From Podocnemis expansa (lineage: Eukaryota; Chordata; Testudines; Podocnemididae), in NCBI GenBank assembly GCA_007922195.1, contig ML682028.1, positions 18,657,214-18,721,213 on the forward strand: a DNA stretch of 64,000 nt. Direction: 5' to 3'. Positions within the stretch are counted from its first letter, which is position 1. Each line of letters starts with the position of its first letter. The notes beneath the pieces are model-generated. The model ran no database searches. It was not told the origin of the DNA and worked only from the letters and a program-made list of their open reading frames with translations. The translations under genes were made by a program, and so were the position numbers. Shown here one piece after another: positions 11,698-24,310 of this stretch.

Positions 11698-12475
11698 TGC
11701 CTTAAATAAATGAAATAATCAAACATTTGCTGTTTTTCCTCTTTCACTATTTTTGGTTTCATCTCCTTCTACCTTTTTCCCGACATGTACGTTTTGGCAA
11801 AGTCATTCCATGGATTATCATCAGATGTGTGAGCTGGGGGACAGGAAAACCTCATTGCTTTGGAAGTTTAAAAGGCATGAGGCGTGCAAACCATGCTGGT
11901 CTGAGCAACATATTGGCAATACCCTGCAATCAGATTGAATGATCCTGCCTTTCTTAATATGAGTGTTTGTGACTGGCTTCCTTGGATGACAATAGTTTAT
12001 TCAAAACCAGCAATTGCCAGTATGGGGGTAAGATGCAACCATCCCTGCTGGGAAATATTCAACCCTCAGTTTCCTGAATTTGCAAAAGCACTGTCCTACC
12101 CATTAGGTAAGGTTCAAACCACATGTCTCTGCAGAGCAGTTTGAGAAACACAGGAGTTTGTAGCACATAACAGCTCACTATGGTGGCAAAGGGAGACTCA
12201 ATAAGCTGCAGAGCTTTTTATTAGTGATGAGTCTGCAACAAAGCATTGCAGATGTTCTGGAGGCTTTCAGATCTGGATCTGAGCTTCACTTCCAATTCAC
12301 AGCATTACAGTCCACTGAACAAAACTCTAAATTTGGACATTCAGTTCAGATTCAGACTCTTGGGCTTGTCCCCCTTTCTAATTTATAAGATGCCTTCAAA
12401 TCCACTTGGTCATTTATAAAGAAAAGGATACAAAACGCAGGTAAACTAGTTACAAAACAAGCCCCAATGTCAAAT

Positions 12476-12534
12476 TCAAAGCGGATAGCCGTGTTAGTCT
12501 AGTCCAGTAAAACAACTCCTTGTTGTTTTTTTTC
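12476..12534. repeat. Foldback family, internally deleted copy
   Basis: The outer end (GATAGCCGTGTTAGTCTAGT) runs straight into AACTCCTTGTTGTTTTTTTT, so most of both arms is missing. Confidence 0.6.
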
Positions 12535-13009
12535 CCAAAGTCAAAGCTGATTGAAGAGAGAATGATTTGGGAAATGAACAAGTGAAAGAAAAGAACACGT
12601 TGTTCATAAGGACACAACAACCAGATGTACCTAATGGAGTACCACAAGATTTCTCCCTGATTCAGGTTCATAGGCTGATGCAATCTAGCCTGGAATGGGG
12701 TGAGCCATGACAACCTGTAATGGCCTTCAGAGCCACCAGGTGTCAGTGCTTCAGCGGAGAAGAGCCACAAACCACATCCACATCCCTGGTAGGCATCACT
12801 GCTGTGGTGCAAGAAATGCTGAAGTATTGCATCATGTTGCAGAGTTGGGGAGGGAGTGTGGGATATTTTTTCCTCCCTGTTAAAAGATGAGGAGCAAGTT
12901 TATGAACCAAAGGGAATAAGTGAGTGTGGATGTTAAAAAAAATCCATTTGAACTCTTTTAGGTTCTCCAAACTTCATTGACTCACACACACTTCCTCCTC
13001 TCTCTAAAT

Positions 13010-13178
13010 CAGGGGTCTCAAACACGTAGCCCCTAAAGCTATTTCCTGCAGCTCGTGATGATACAATTGTTACTGATATTTGCAATATCATTGTGTGAAA
13101 AGGTTTCAGTGGTGCAGCCTTGGGCTAATGTACTAGTCCTCATGCGGCCCTCATGGTGATTTGAGTTTGAGACTCCTG
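13010..13178. mobile_element. hAT-like element, CAGGGGTCTCAAAC family
   Basis: 169 bp with ends CAGGGGTCTCAAAC / GTTTGAGACTCCTG and a perfect 8-bp duplication CTCTAAAT (13002-13009, 13179-13186). The same family is at 40312-40499; shared interior words are AGCTATTTCCTGCAG and TGCAATATCATTGT. Confidence 0.92.
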
Positions 13179-13280
13179 CTCTAAATCCATGGGAAGTAGA
13201 GATACTTCCAGGCTGGACAAAAGTATCACTCCTGTGTTTTGTTCCTGCCCTCTTAACCAGGGAAGCCAATTATTTCATTT

Positions 13281-13347
13281 CCAAAAGGGCAGCCGTGTTA
13301 CTCTAGTTCAACAAAACAAGCAAGCAGTCCTGTGGCACTTAAAGAGT
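13281..13347. repeat. Foldback family, end fragment
   Basis: GGGCAGCCGTGTTACTCTAG followed by AGTCCTGTGGCACTTAAAGA: only the left outer end and start of one arm are present. Confidence 0.6.
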
Positions 13348-13544
13348 CCTCAGTTATTCAATTAACCACCAGAAAAATCCATGCTTCCCAGGCAAGAGGA
13401 GTGCAGAGCTGGGATTTCACTAAAATCAAGAAGGTGGTGGTTTCTTTCGGACACAAAGAACAGGGCTATAAAAGCCCCATTTTAGTGGGTCTATTCTTGC
13501 CAGCTATACATATGTGTCACTAGTTAAAACTGATTGGCGTTCTA

Positions 13545-13740
13545 TTAATAAATAATAATATTTAGCATTTACTGTAGCCCATTTCATCTCTGGGCCTCAA
13601 AATGCTTTCACAGGGAAGTGCTTTATTGGTTTTAATTTAAATAACTGAGCTAAGGCATGGAGGGGTGAAGGACTTGCCTGACATCACACCACCAGGGAAC
13701 TGGAGAACTATCCTGGTTCCCACTCAGTTGATGTATTCAG
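13545..13740. repeat. MIR/CORE-SINE-like old repeat
   Basis: An (AAT)n start, then words typical of old CORE-SINE-like repeats: GGGCCTCAAAATGCTTTCAC, GGGTGAAGGACTTGCCTGAC, CATCACACCACCAGGG. It is diverged with approximate edges. Confidence 0.42.
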
Positions 13741-15411
13741 TACAGTGTATCACTCAACATGTGGTAGCGGCGAGCACAGATACAATCCACTTTCAAGTAG
13801 GGAATGTTTTGATGGTACCTACAGGAAGAGGGTGTGTCTGAAACTGATGTCGTACACAGCTTGCTTTCAAACTTGCTCTACCTGCTCCACCCACTGCAGT
13901 GAACCGTTCCCTTCTGTTCTGCTGCCAGACAGAAATACTGAAATTTCAGATTTTCCATCAGAAACTAAAATTTGTTTTTGCAGAAATGTTAGTGAACTTG
14001 TTCTGTTTCCCACACAGCTCTGCTCTGAAAGAAACTATCTACCTCTCTCCCACTAATAGCCTTCTTTTTCACAACTTAATTAACAGCTGCCCAAAAAACC
14101 CTAGCAAGAATGGTTATTTGGGATTCACTGTTGGAGTCATAAATTACCAGTGTTTTCTCAGCCTCAAAAGAAGTACAGCCTGGGCAAACTACACCCACCA
14201 TTACTGTACTATACATACTATACTATACCTGTTCATACAGGTATCTGTTAGTACCAGCTGTGTAGGTGGTTTTGTCATTTGAAGACTTGAACACTGGAAA
14301 ATGGACAAAAATCCATGAACTCATTTCACACAGGCCACCAGACAGCCTTTGGCTGGAAACAGATATTGGTCCATACCCATCTGGAACAAATCCAAACTGG
14401 TGGCCTAAAAAGAGGACCTTAATCCTATTACCAGTCCCCTGAGTTGCTGAGGTTTGTTGCATATTTAAATAAATGACAGACACCTTAGTCTTGCAAAGCC
14501 CCATCATGAATATTTACTAGCCCACACACAAAATCTACTTGCCCACTTTTGTGGTGTGAGCCACTTAGCACAGTCTCCTCGCCTTTGTTTGTCTGGAACC
14601 TGGCTCATTTAGCATCCTGTCACAATTTAAAAAATAGCACTTTTAAAAATAAAAAACCAATGGTATTTTATTTATCTATACAAAACATTACTGCCCACAA
14701 CTGAATGGGCAGAATTACTGTCCTTTTTTCTGGCGGTAGCAATCTGACAGGTATCAGAGAAAGATTAGCAGGATAATCCTCCTCTGCTTCAGTCAGCATA
14801 GTTTGAACAAGGTTTACTAGTGCGTGCAATAAATTACCAAGGGATTTAAATTGTTGCACACACAAGTTCAATCTTGTTCTCTTAGGCCCCACAAACAAAA
14901 TGATGATAACCCCCCTATGCCCTTATCATGCTGCAGACCATAAACCTTTATCCTCAATGGAATGATTAGCCCTGAAAGATTTCCTGGGTCTTTGCGAAAA
15001 ACAAATAAAACCCACGTGAATTACTTATTTATTCTTACAAATCTCAATAGCAGGTCTTGTTCTTCTGATCTGTATTTTTCTGCAGTATTGGAATATTTGA
15101 AGGGGGGGGTAAGAATTTATCTGATGGGATTTGTATATTTGCATTTCTCCCTTAATGCACACATGTGAAGGTTGACTTGGCTCATGGTGGTTAAAGGGTA
15201 GGGGTCAGATACATGCCGCAGACCAGCTTGCCTAAGAGATGCTTGTTTAATGATGAATGGAACTCGTTAATGATGAATCTGAATCCATCATTTTCTGACT
15301 CTTGGTGATGATCATTACCAACTGAGCTCCTTTTGCAAAGATGGCATCTTTAGTTCTAACTAAAGGATATTCACCATCAGTCGTTCATGTAGAGTCATGC
15401 ATGTTGCCAAG

Positions 15412-15443
15412 ATCTAAAGGGGTAGCTGTGTTAGTCTAGTTTT
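15412..15443. repeat. Foldback family, end fragment
   Basis: Only the outer end AAGGGGTAGCTGTGTTAGTC is present. Confidence 0.5.
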
Positions 15444-16339
15444 CTCCTCTTCCCTCTGATGTAGAAGTCCATGTTTTGGTGCTCTACCCCTGCAGGGCCA
15501 TATGCACAGACAGAGATTACAGATAACAGGGGATATTTGTTACTTCAACTCATCTCTAAAATTACAGCATTATCTCTCTAGAATACACTGTTTTTTCCCT
15601 CTGTCTCAGGGTATGAGTCCAGAGGCGATGCACCAGATCTGTGTCAGCCACTCATTTATTTTTCATGTGGAAGGGTTTTGCTTTAAAGTCACAACTTGCA
15701 ACCTTGCTACACCAGTACTGAATTCATGTCCAGCAACAGATTTTCCACACCATAAAATATGCTGTCCTTTTTAGAAACACCCATTATCTCATGTTTCTGA
15801 ACTGTGAGCTCATTCGCCTTAATCGAAAAGCAGCAGCACAGCAAATACATAGGCAGATCTTGGTGATAATGTAACAGGTCTTTCTATTCTCCCTCTGGCT
15901 AATTACAACAACCGTTAATGGAACAGAAATAAACATTGCTTCATTAGTAAGACAACCACATGAGAACTGATCATGCACACCACACAAATAGTTGACTTTA
16001 TTGGGGAAGAAGTTGGGAATTACATTCCATTCAGAAATAAATATTTGCTCGGTTATCTATCGTTTGTTGTGTCGAGTGTATACCAGCGATCTGGATGAAT
16101 AAAATCAGATTTCCATAGTGGCCATTCAAATTCAACACAGCTTCTCAATTTCCCATGACAGAAATTCTTATGTTGTGGTGTGGCTGTCAGGAAACAGCCT
16201 AGCTTTCATATCAACTGAGGATGGCAGCTGTACTATGGCCACTTGAAATGTAGGACAATATTTCTTAGTATTTTTCACTGTAAATATAAGCAAGTCTGGC
16301 ATTTTTCAAATGCCATTTGATACGGTATATACAAGAATC

Positions 16340-16475
16340 TTTATCCCGGATTTAGAGATTGGGAAACAGGTATATAGATTCTATGATTTCCCCATGATCA
16401 CTGAAGGATTCAGTGTCAGAGCTGTGATTAGTACTTACAAGTTCCTGGCTCCCATTCTTGTACACAGATAATTAC
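16340..16475. repeat. Possible MIR-like fragment
   Basis: TTAGAGATTGGGAAACAGGT, ATGATTTCCCCATGATCACT and GTCAGAGCTGTGATTAGTAC are reminiscent of old CORE-SINE sequence. This is a weak call. Confidence 0.3.
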
Positions 16476-16917
16476 GTGTGCTTATCAACTGTTCAGGCCT
16501 TTAGCTAACCGAGGGCAAGACCCAATACCTACTTCCTCCATTTTGCCGAACTACCCTGAGCGTACCAACGCAATGAAATGTTACAGGGTAACCCTACTCT
16601 CCTGGCTAGAGAAAATGCCAACAGAGTGCATACTATCCAACAGGAGGCCTGGCAGAGTGGGGACAGGGTACTTTTTAAATAGCAGAACACTAGTACAAAG
16701 ATGGTTTATTCAGCTCAAACAGAGGGTGGATGAAACTTACTTTGCATTGCTGACAGTTGGTTCCCAGCCACAAGCCAGTGTTCAGAGCAGGGTTCAGGGA
16801 GTTCTGAAGAGATCCTTGTCTGGACACAAAGCCTGTTATGGAGGTTAAAGGCAGTTAGCAAAAGACAATCTGGAAATTACTGGGTTCATCGTGGGGGTAA
16901 ATTTAATGACCTCTCAT

Positions 16918-17850
16918 ATAGACTCACAGACACATAAACTATGAGGCCAAAATGACTCAATATGATCATCTAGTCTGACTCCTCCTGCATATGCACTCCT
17001 GTGACAGACCCATAACCTCTAGCTGAGTTACTTTGATTCCAGTTTAAAGACTTCAAGTTACCGAGGATCCACCATTTACTCTGATTTAAACCGACAAGTG
17101 ATCTGTGACCAATGCTGCAGAGGAATGTGGACTCCCCGCCAGGTCTGCCAATCTGACCAGGAGGAAATTCCTTCCTGACCCCGAATACAGTGATCAGTTA
17201 GATCCCAAGCAAGTGGGCAAGACCCATCAACCAGACGCCTGGCAAAGAATTCTCTCTAGTAGCCCAGAACCCATCCCATCTAATGCCTCTTCACTGGCCA
17301 TTGGAGGTATTTGCAGCTAGCAGCCACAGATCAGCTACATGCTATTCTAGACTGTCCCCTCATACCATCCCCTCCATAAATTTCTCAAGTTCAGTCTTAA
17401 GTCAGTTAGGTTTTTTTTGCCCCCACGTGGCTTCCCTCAGAAAACTGTTCTAGAACTTCACTCCCCGGATGGTTAGAAACCTTCATCTGATTTCAAGCCT
17501 CAGCTTGTTGATGGTCAGTTTATATCCATGTGTTTTTAGGATCATAGGGCAGTCCCCTGCACTTATGGCAGGACCAAACACTAGACCCTCCTTGTCTGTT
17601 GTTTGTCTAAAGTGCTCTTGTAAAGCTCTTGTAAAAGAGATTCCACAACCTCCCTAGACAACATCTTCCAGCCCTTAACTGTACATCCACATTGGTGCTT
17701 GTGTCCATGTTGGCACGTAACTTAAATTATTCCTCTCCCTCCTGGATATTTATCTCTCTGATCTATTTATGGAGAGCAGTCACATTTCCCCTTTGGTCAG
17801 GCCAAACAAGCCAAGCCAATATATAGGAAGTCAGACTGGATGATTCAATG
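16918..17850 (-). mobile_element. CR1-family LINE, composite
   Basis: The minus-strand CR1 3' region has characteristic segments: GATCATCTAGTCTGACTCCT (16964-16983), GGAGGAAATTCCTTCCTGAC (17160-17179), CAGTTTATATCCATGTGTTT and TATTTATCTCTCTGATCTAT. At about 17541-17690 a second, differently ordered CR1-like piece interrupts it (ATCATAGGGCAGTCCCCTGC to CCACAACCTCCCTAGACAAC). After the break, CTTGTGTCCATGTTGGCACG resumes the first copy. Confidence 0.75.
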
Positions 17851-18165
17851 GTACCTTCTGAGTTTAAATGCTAATAAATTATTCCCTTTCCCAAGGTTTT
17901 CACCCTGCCATGCATCATGGTAGCTGTGAAATGACATGGTGGGCTCCATCCCACTGACAGATGCCCAAGTAATAAACCATCATATCCTCAATGACAGTCT
18001 TGAAAAAAGGGGCAAGGACTGGACTGATCATGGGAATTCAGTCCCTGTTCATGCCTGCCTGGAGGTGCCCTTAGGGTGGCAAATGGGGAATGGGATGCTA
18101 TCTGCTTCTATAGCCTCCCATGGATCCTCCATCTCCACTTTCCTTAAGAGGAACATACACAAGAG

Positions 18166-18351
18166 CAATGTTCCCTCTAATTACTTGTAGACTGTGTGCG
18201 CAAACAATTTCTTTGTGTGCGCAAAAACATTTCTTTGTGAGCACCAATATTAGCACTATTGAATTTTTTTGTGTGCATTTAATTTTGTTGTGTGCACAGG
18301 TTTCATGATCTGTGTGTGCTCACACATGCACACAGCTTAGAGGGAACAGTG
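18166..18351. mobile_element. hAT-like element with GTTCCCTCTAA ends (short copy)
   Basis: 186 bp with ends CAATGTTCCCTCTAA / TTAGAGGGAACAGTG and an 8-bp duplication CACAAGAG / CACAGGAG (18158-18165, 18352-18359). It is the same family as 6230-6574, with an internal deletion of about 160 bp and the same TGTGCGCAAA interior. Confidence 0.9.
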
Positions 18352-19839
18352 CACAGGAGAGTGGAAGTTTCTGTCCTCTTCTAGTAACTGGTCCACATAA
18401 GAAGTTTATAAATCTGCCATTGCTCCTATGTAACAGAATTAGCTCAAACAACAGAGCCTAAACTTTTAGCACTTAAGGTCTAGACTTAAAACCCTCCTGT
18501 CAACCTAGGTGGGGTTAGTTAAATAATCACATGCTACCAGATCTCATCTAAACACGACTATGGTCTGTGACGACTTCTTTCTAGGTCCAAAACAGCCTAT
18601 ATATCTTGCAGGGATGCTGCTCCCATTTGCTTGTTGTGCAACTGCACAGGTAAGCGCACTCTTTCTTCAAGGCCCCCCAAGGTCTAACTCTGTATTAACT
18701 TGTCCAATTCAACAGGACAGCATTATCTCCAATTCTTGTCTCTTTTCATTCCCTTTTGCCAGCCTCAGCGTCTCACAGACACCTGTACCAGCACTGAGTC
18801 ACCCATATTTAAGGTTTACCACTGCTCATAAATCCAGCTTTCATCTCCTCTAATTATGCCCAGCGGGAGGCAAAAGTGAAGTTTCCCTGTCTTGGTGATT
18901 TGACTGTCAATGAAGCTTCAACACGTAGCACCTCTGGATTACTAATTAAAGTCCTATAGGCCAACAGTGCTTTCTGATGCAACCAGGTAGCCAAAGTAAT
19001 ATTTTGTGGGAATTTGAATCCACCTCCTTCCTTAGTGCCAATGATGTTGGTAGTTGACACACAGTAACCATGAATCATGAATGCATCATTCACCCAGCCA
19101 CAACTTGCACTGGAGGAGCAGAGGTTGATATCAGACTTTTGTGCCTGAGGAAACAATGGGCATGTGATGCAGGGCATCCACTCGGATGTAACCGTTCTTG
19201 TTAATTTTATAGAGGTAAAAAAATAAAAAAAAAACCTTATTAATTCATCCTCCCTGGCTATTCTAATCAACTCAATGAAGTGTCAAGGCTGGCTCATCCT
19301 GTACAAAGTCTTTCACAGCCCTCATCCCTCTTCCCCAGTCCTTCAGCAGAGAGCAATTTCTGACTCACTGACTATTAATTATTTTGAAGCTATAGTCAAT
19401 CAGATCTGTGTTGCAGAGCACTAGACTATAATGAAATAGCTAGTATGTATGAGCACCCACTGCCCCTCCATCTTAGACAGCAGCGTAATGGTGCAGTTGT
19501 GTATCAGATCTTCAACTGCTAACACATAATTAAATGTCTCCGTGTGTAAAGGAGTAAAGACCTTTTTGGAGCAGGAGGAGCAGTATCATATCTCTTCCAG
19601 TACTGTGAAACTGCCCAGTGACAGTCATGAAATTGCTCTGGCTATTTTCTTCTGATATAATGGCCCATAAACGGCTGTCACAAATAAGTAGTGGTCCAAA
19701 ATTAGGAAGGTCCAAGCAAACTTCCATCCCTTCCTTTCCTATGCTCAGTGAAGGAAAGCATTAAGAGGAGAATTTGGTCCCCAAAGCTAAATAATAAAAA
19801 GAAAATGCCTCCCATAGCGTTTGACAAATTTTTCCCTTT

Positions 19840-20819
19840 GGCTACGTCTACACTTAGAGTGTTAATTCGAATTGACTGAATTCAGACTAGTCAATTTGAA
19901 CTAATAATTATTAGTTCAAATTCAGTCAATTCGAATTGACATGGCCACACTAGAAACTCCAATTCGAACTAGCATGTCTGTGGATTGGACTTGCTAATTC
20001 GAATTGAGGGAGGGGTACCATGGGAGGTCTGGCAACATGGCCCCCAAAAAGGGCCATGCCACCACCCAGTCCCCTGCCAGGCCCCAGCACTCTGAGTCCA
20101 GCACAGGGAAAAGCATCCCCTGCCCAGCTGTAGCCCACCGTGGCTAGAGCTGGGCAGGGGATGCTTTCCCCCATGCCAGACTCAGAAGGCAGCAGCCTGG
20201 CAGGGGATGTTTTCCCTATGCACCCCACCACACACAGCACAGCAGGGGCAGGGGAGAAAGGATTCCCCAAGCCCTGCGCCGTCAGTGCAGGGCTGGGGGA
20301 ATCCCTTCACCTATGCCCCTGCTGCGCTGTCAGCATGGAGCCAGAGCTGCGAGTAGGGGTTCCTTCCCCAGCCCAGGGAGCGGGGCTCCAGCCCTGCAGC
20401 GATCCCTTCCCCAGCCGCAAGCCTGGCTGGAGCCACCCACGGGGGTCCTTGTCCCCCAGCCAGGGGACAGGAACCCCATTGCCCCCTAGCCTGATCTGGC
20501 TGGGGGGTGGTGGAGGCAACTTTGGGGCTGCTGGCCCCAGGCACTGATGGGCTGGTCTTCCTTCCAAGGTGCCATGCACCCTGGAAGGAAGATCAACCCA
20601 TCAATTCGAACTCCCAATGAGTTCGAATTGATATGGCCACACTGCGTCAATTCAAACTACTAGGTTCAAATTGACTGTGACTTCGAAGTCAAAGTCAGCT
20701 TTCATCAGTTCGAACTGAGGAGTTAGTTCGAATTGATGAAAGTAAGTGCGTCCATGCACTTAACTGAATTTGAATTGATGGTCATCAATTCAAATTCAAT
20801 TCTAAGTGTAGACATACCC
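19840..20819. mobile_element. Harbinger-like non-autonomous DNA transposon, 980 bp, hairpin-rich
   Basis: The termini read GGCTACGTCTACACTTAGA on the left and, in reverse complement, GGGTATGTCTACACTTAGA on the right, flanked by TTT on both sides (a 3-bp duplication). Nine exact TTCGAA words lie only in the two subterminal zones (four at 19866-20003, five at 20605-20732). The middle is GC-rich and holds stacked hairpins. It also has an ATG in good context at 20037 followed by 36 codons starting MAPKKGHATTQSPARP, which look like the N-terminus of Harbinger Myb/SANT-like proteins, then a stop at 20145. No transposase is present. The superfamily is inferred from duplication length and content. 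Confidence 0.72.
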
Positions 20820-21736
20820 TTTAGTTTAGCTTGGAGACTTGCTGGTCAGAAAATGGTAACTATTTTCTTGTAAAATGTTTTCTTTTTTCCCCCTCCCACA
20901 ACAAATTCTGCTGTTTTCCATTTTTCTTATTTAAAAACAAAATTAACCAAAGCAACTGAAAAACATAAAGGGGTGGATGGGAGAAGGTTAGTGGCCTTCA
21001 CTTTTCAAAAACTTGAAAAACTTTGATTTTCCAGTATTTCATTTAAAAATACAGAAAAATTTGAAGGGCATGTACATTTTCCACAGAGATTTTCTTTACA
21101 AAATAAGAAGGTGGTAGGGAGGGATTTTTCATCCCAAATTATTTTTTCAGTGGAAACATTTTGACTGGCACTTGTAATTTTCCGCTAGCCAGAAGAAATG
21201 CCCTATGCCTTGCTTACTGGGGCTTCAGATGAGCTGTTTTGTAGGACCTTAGATATTTATTTGAAACCTGAATCTTCCAATAGCATCTAAGCTAGTCTCA
21301 CAGGCTTCTTACTTGAGTTGCATGTTCTGGATTTCTTTTTTCATGTTGCAGCTTAAGAAGGACAGTATATTATAATTATTATTTTCCTTAAAGCTCCAGC
21401 TCCTGGAGTCAAGTGACTATGTGATGATTTCAAGGTTCAGTCTTAAAGTATCTGTGGCTGTGGAGTAAGCTTCAACATGTGACCTCCCCCAGTGCACCCC
21501 AAAGGCTCAGCAAGCAGACAGCAAATAAAAAATAACACCTCATCTATTATTTTTACATCAGCTCATAATTTTTTGGACCTTTGGGATTGGCTACCTCAGA
21601 GTCACGAACACCAGAGTTACAAGATGAGCAGTCAACCACACACTGCATTTGGAACCAGAAGTACAAAATCAGGCAGCTGCAGAAAAAGAGAAAAGAGGAA
21701 AAAATCAAATATGGTACAGTGTTAAACATAAATTAC

Positions 21737-21754
21737 AAAAAAAAAAAAAAAAAA
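21737..21754. repeat. Poly(A) run
   Basis: Eighteen A residues. No retrocopy or SINE body was recognised upstream. Confidence 0.8.
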
Positions 21755-22516
21755 TACAAAGGAAAGGAAAGCAGCATTTTCCTTCCACAAAGTAGTGTCT
21801 CATAGTTAATGTTCAGTTGTAAACTTTTGCAAGAACAACCACCACGTTTTGTACGGAGTTACTAACTTTTCAGAGTCACAAACGGCCTCCATTCAGAAAG
21901 TATTTGTATCTCTGAGGTTCTATTGGATTTTCATTTCAGGCGACTTTATTTACCAATGATATCTCTAACGTTTCCTTTACGATAGTAGCTACGCATTTTA
22001 GAGCTTAACACAAGAGACAAGTGCCAGATTTGCAGCCCCAGACATCCTCTAACAGGTTAAGGAGGCAACAAAGTAGAAATGATTTGACTCCAAGGTATTT
22101 CTGACAGGACTAAAGGCTCCAGAGAATTAATTAAATATGAGGACATTTTACAGGTATTCATGGAGACCTCTGTTTGAACAGCACTTAGCATGATGGGTGT
22201 CTAATCCTGAATGGAGCCTTTGGGGCTTACAGCCATATAAGTCTACCACAATTAGAAAGAAGAGTGTATATTTCCCAACACAGGTATTGGGCACCATTTC
22301 TTGGCTCAGGCAGCCAGCCAGTGGTAACTGAGGCTGTTTGTAAATAAGGAAATTAAAGGGAACTGAATTGCACTGGTTTGAACTTGTACCACCTCCAGCT
22401 ATGCTTCTGAGAAACCACCACCACATGCATTAGAAAGTGATGAGTCACCATGTCTAAAGTCTTCTCTGCCTCTACATGGCATCTCCCTCCCTCTCCGAGG
22501 CAATGCCACACTACAG

Positions 22517-22694
22517 CAGTGGTCTGCAACCGCTGTGTCGGGACACATCACTGCGTCACCACCCTGTGGTAAGCATGTCGTGGAGACCCAAGGAGATGGC
22601 TGGATTCAGCCTGGGGAGGGTGGACTGGGATCTCCTGTAGGGTCACGATATGCCACCAAGTGTGTCACAACCTACAAAAGATTGAGAACCACTG
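22517..22694. mobile_element. hAT-like element, CAGTGGTTCTCAACC family
   Basis: 178 bp with ends CAGTGGTCTGCAACC / GATTGAGAACCACTG and flanking 8-mers CACTACAG / CTCTAGAG (two mismatches). Interior words GATATGCCACCA and GTGTGTCACAACCT are shared with the element at 27657-27838. Confidence 0.82.
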
Positions 22695-22799
22695 CTCTAG
22701 AGAAAATACGGGGGCGTAGCGATACCGATACAGCTCTCCCCTCAGCTTAATTAATCCACCCCCAACAAGCAGCAGTATTAACTATGTCAGGGTGAAAGA

Positions 22800-22922
22800 C
22801 ATAGCCCTATCTACACCCGTGCTTAGGTCAGAGTAATCTATGTGGCTCAGGGTGTGTGTGTTTGAATTATTCATATCCCTGAACAACATATATTGATCTG
22901 AACGGTGGTGTAGCCATAGCCT
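22800..22922. repeat. MITE-like element with CTACACC ends
   Basis: Inverted ends ATAGCCCTATCTACACC and GGTGTAGCCATAGCC enclose a partly symmetrical interior (GGCTCAGGGTGTG...CCCTGAAC). It resembles short Harbinger-like MITEs with GGCTATGTCTACAC ends. The duplication is not resolved. Confidence 0.5.
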
Positions 22923-23811
22923 GGATTTTGACTTACCCTAGTAATTAAAAATGTTTACCACCTACTATAGCAATTGCCAGCCAACTTGACTTTACTCCCA
23001 AGTAGTAATTAGCATGGAAGAGCTACAGGTGCTTGTTATGGGCTGCTTTCAACCTTACTGAGGTGACCGGGTAACCACTGTGCTTCATTTCATGATAGCT
23101 GTTAAGAAGTCATTAAGCTCCTGTATGGAAGCTGGTAGCTAAACAATAGGCATCTCCATCCAAGGGAGAGACCCATGTCGCCACCCAAACAAAAACAGAC
23201 CCTGCACACAGAAATTGTGGCGGCAGTGTGTTTGTGGGGGAGAGTACAGAGGCGGCTTTTCAGCTAGCTGAAGCAGGCACCTACCTAGGTCCCCCTTCCT
23301 ACCTACCTCAACAGCCGCATCTGCCTTGCAGGGGCAAATTCTTCCAGGAGCCAGGGCCACAGAGAGAGCTGGGAATAGGGCCGGGGGGGGGGTAGGGGCC
23401 TGGGTCCGTTGGTGGGGGGTTAGTGGAGAGGCAGCCACAGGCCTATAGGGGACCCTGCAATGAGTCTTCGCCTAGGGCCCCGATGCCTCTGGAGTGAGGG
23501 AGAAGCAGGAAAAACAACAGAAAGGCCACGGAAAGTCCAGGACACCGCCAGGCCAGCCACCAAGAACGTGGGACTTAGAAACAAACCTAGTGAGGAGCCT
23601 TTGGGCTGAGTGCTGGCTGAAGAGAGACGTGTGACTGTGAACAACTGAGCGCTGACGACATGAGGGGAAAATGACTTTGTACCTTCTTTGTAAATAAATG
23701 ATTGCATCAAAGGAAGAAATAAAGTTAATTTCTTACCTTTGCTAAAACATCCTGTTAGACTAGCATTTCTCAGTTACTGCCTCAAAGAATGGTAAATGGT
23801 CCTTCCCAGGG

Positions 23812-24310
23812 CTAGGTTAACAAAGGGCTTTAGGGGCTATTGCCATGTGCTTCAGGCTAAAGGGGGCCCTGCCAGCCCATTCTGCACACCTTGCCCACCC
23901 CACCCAGTGGCTGGCCTGTCCACTGGCTCCCAGTGAAGTCCTACCCCATAGCAGCCCAGTCTGGGGGCCCTGGGCCCCCTCCAGCGCTGGCCAGGCCCCA
24001 GCCCCAAGCCCTGGCATTCACTGTCTCTGGCTGGCCAGTCTGTGGTCTCCAGGCTCTCCCAGTGCAGGCCGGGCCCCAGAACCGAGCTCCGGCCCTCCTT
24101 GTCCCCACGGCTGGCTGGTCTGGGGGCCCTGAGCCCCCCAGCGCCATTCACTGACCTGCCCCATGCAGGTGGCAGGTCTGCCAGGCTTCAGCACCAGCAC
24201 ACCTGAGCACTGCCTCAACCCAGGCGGGAAAGGGACCCAACAAAGTGGGAGCCTGTGACTGTCCAGGAGCCTTCATTCGGCCCCGGTACTGCCTCTGAGG
24301 CTCTTCGCAA
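23812..24310. repeat. GC-rich repeat block with degenerate tandem units
   Basis: It starts with GGGCTAGGTTAACAAAGGGC and AGGCTAAAGGGGGCCC, a beginning like that of the block at 46740. Inside, CAGTCTGGGGGCCCTGGG-type units recur near 23957, 24038 and 24118, a period of about 80 bp. Open frames of 60-100 codons on both strands come from this composition and are not genes. Confidence 0.45.

Noticed and set aside
18854..19270. 138-codon minus-strand open frame
   Set aside because: No domain, signal or membrane segment recognised, low-complexity Phe/Tyr start, no splice context and no homologue I know. Likely chance; a tBLASTn search would settle it.
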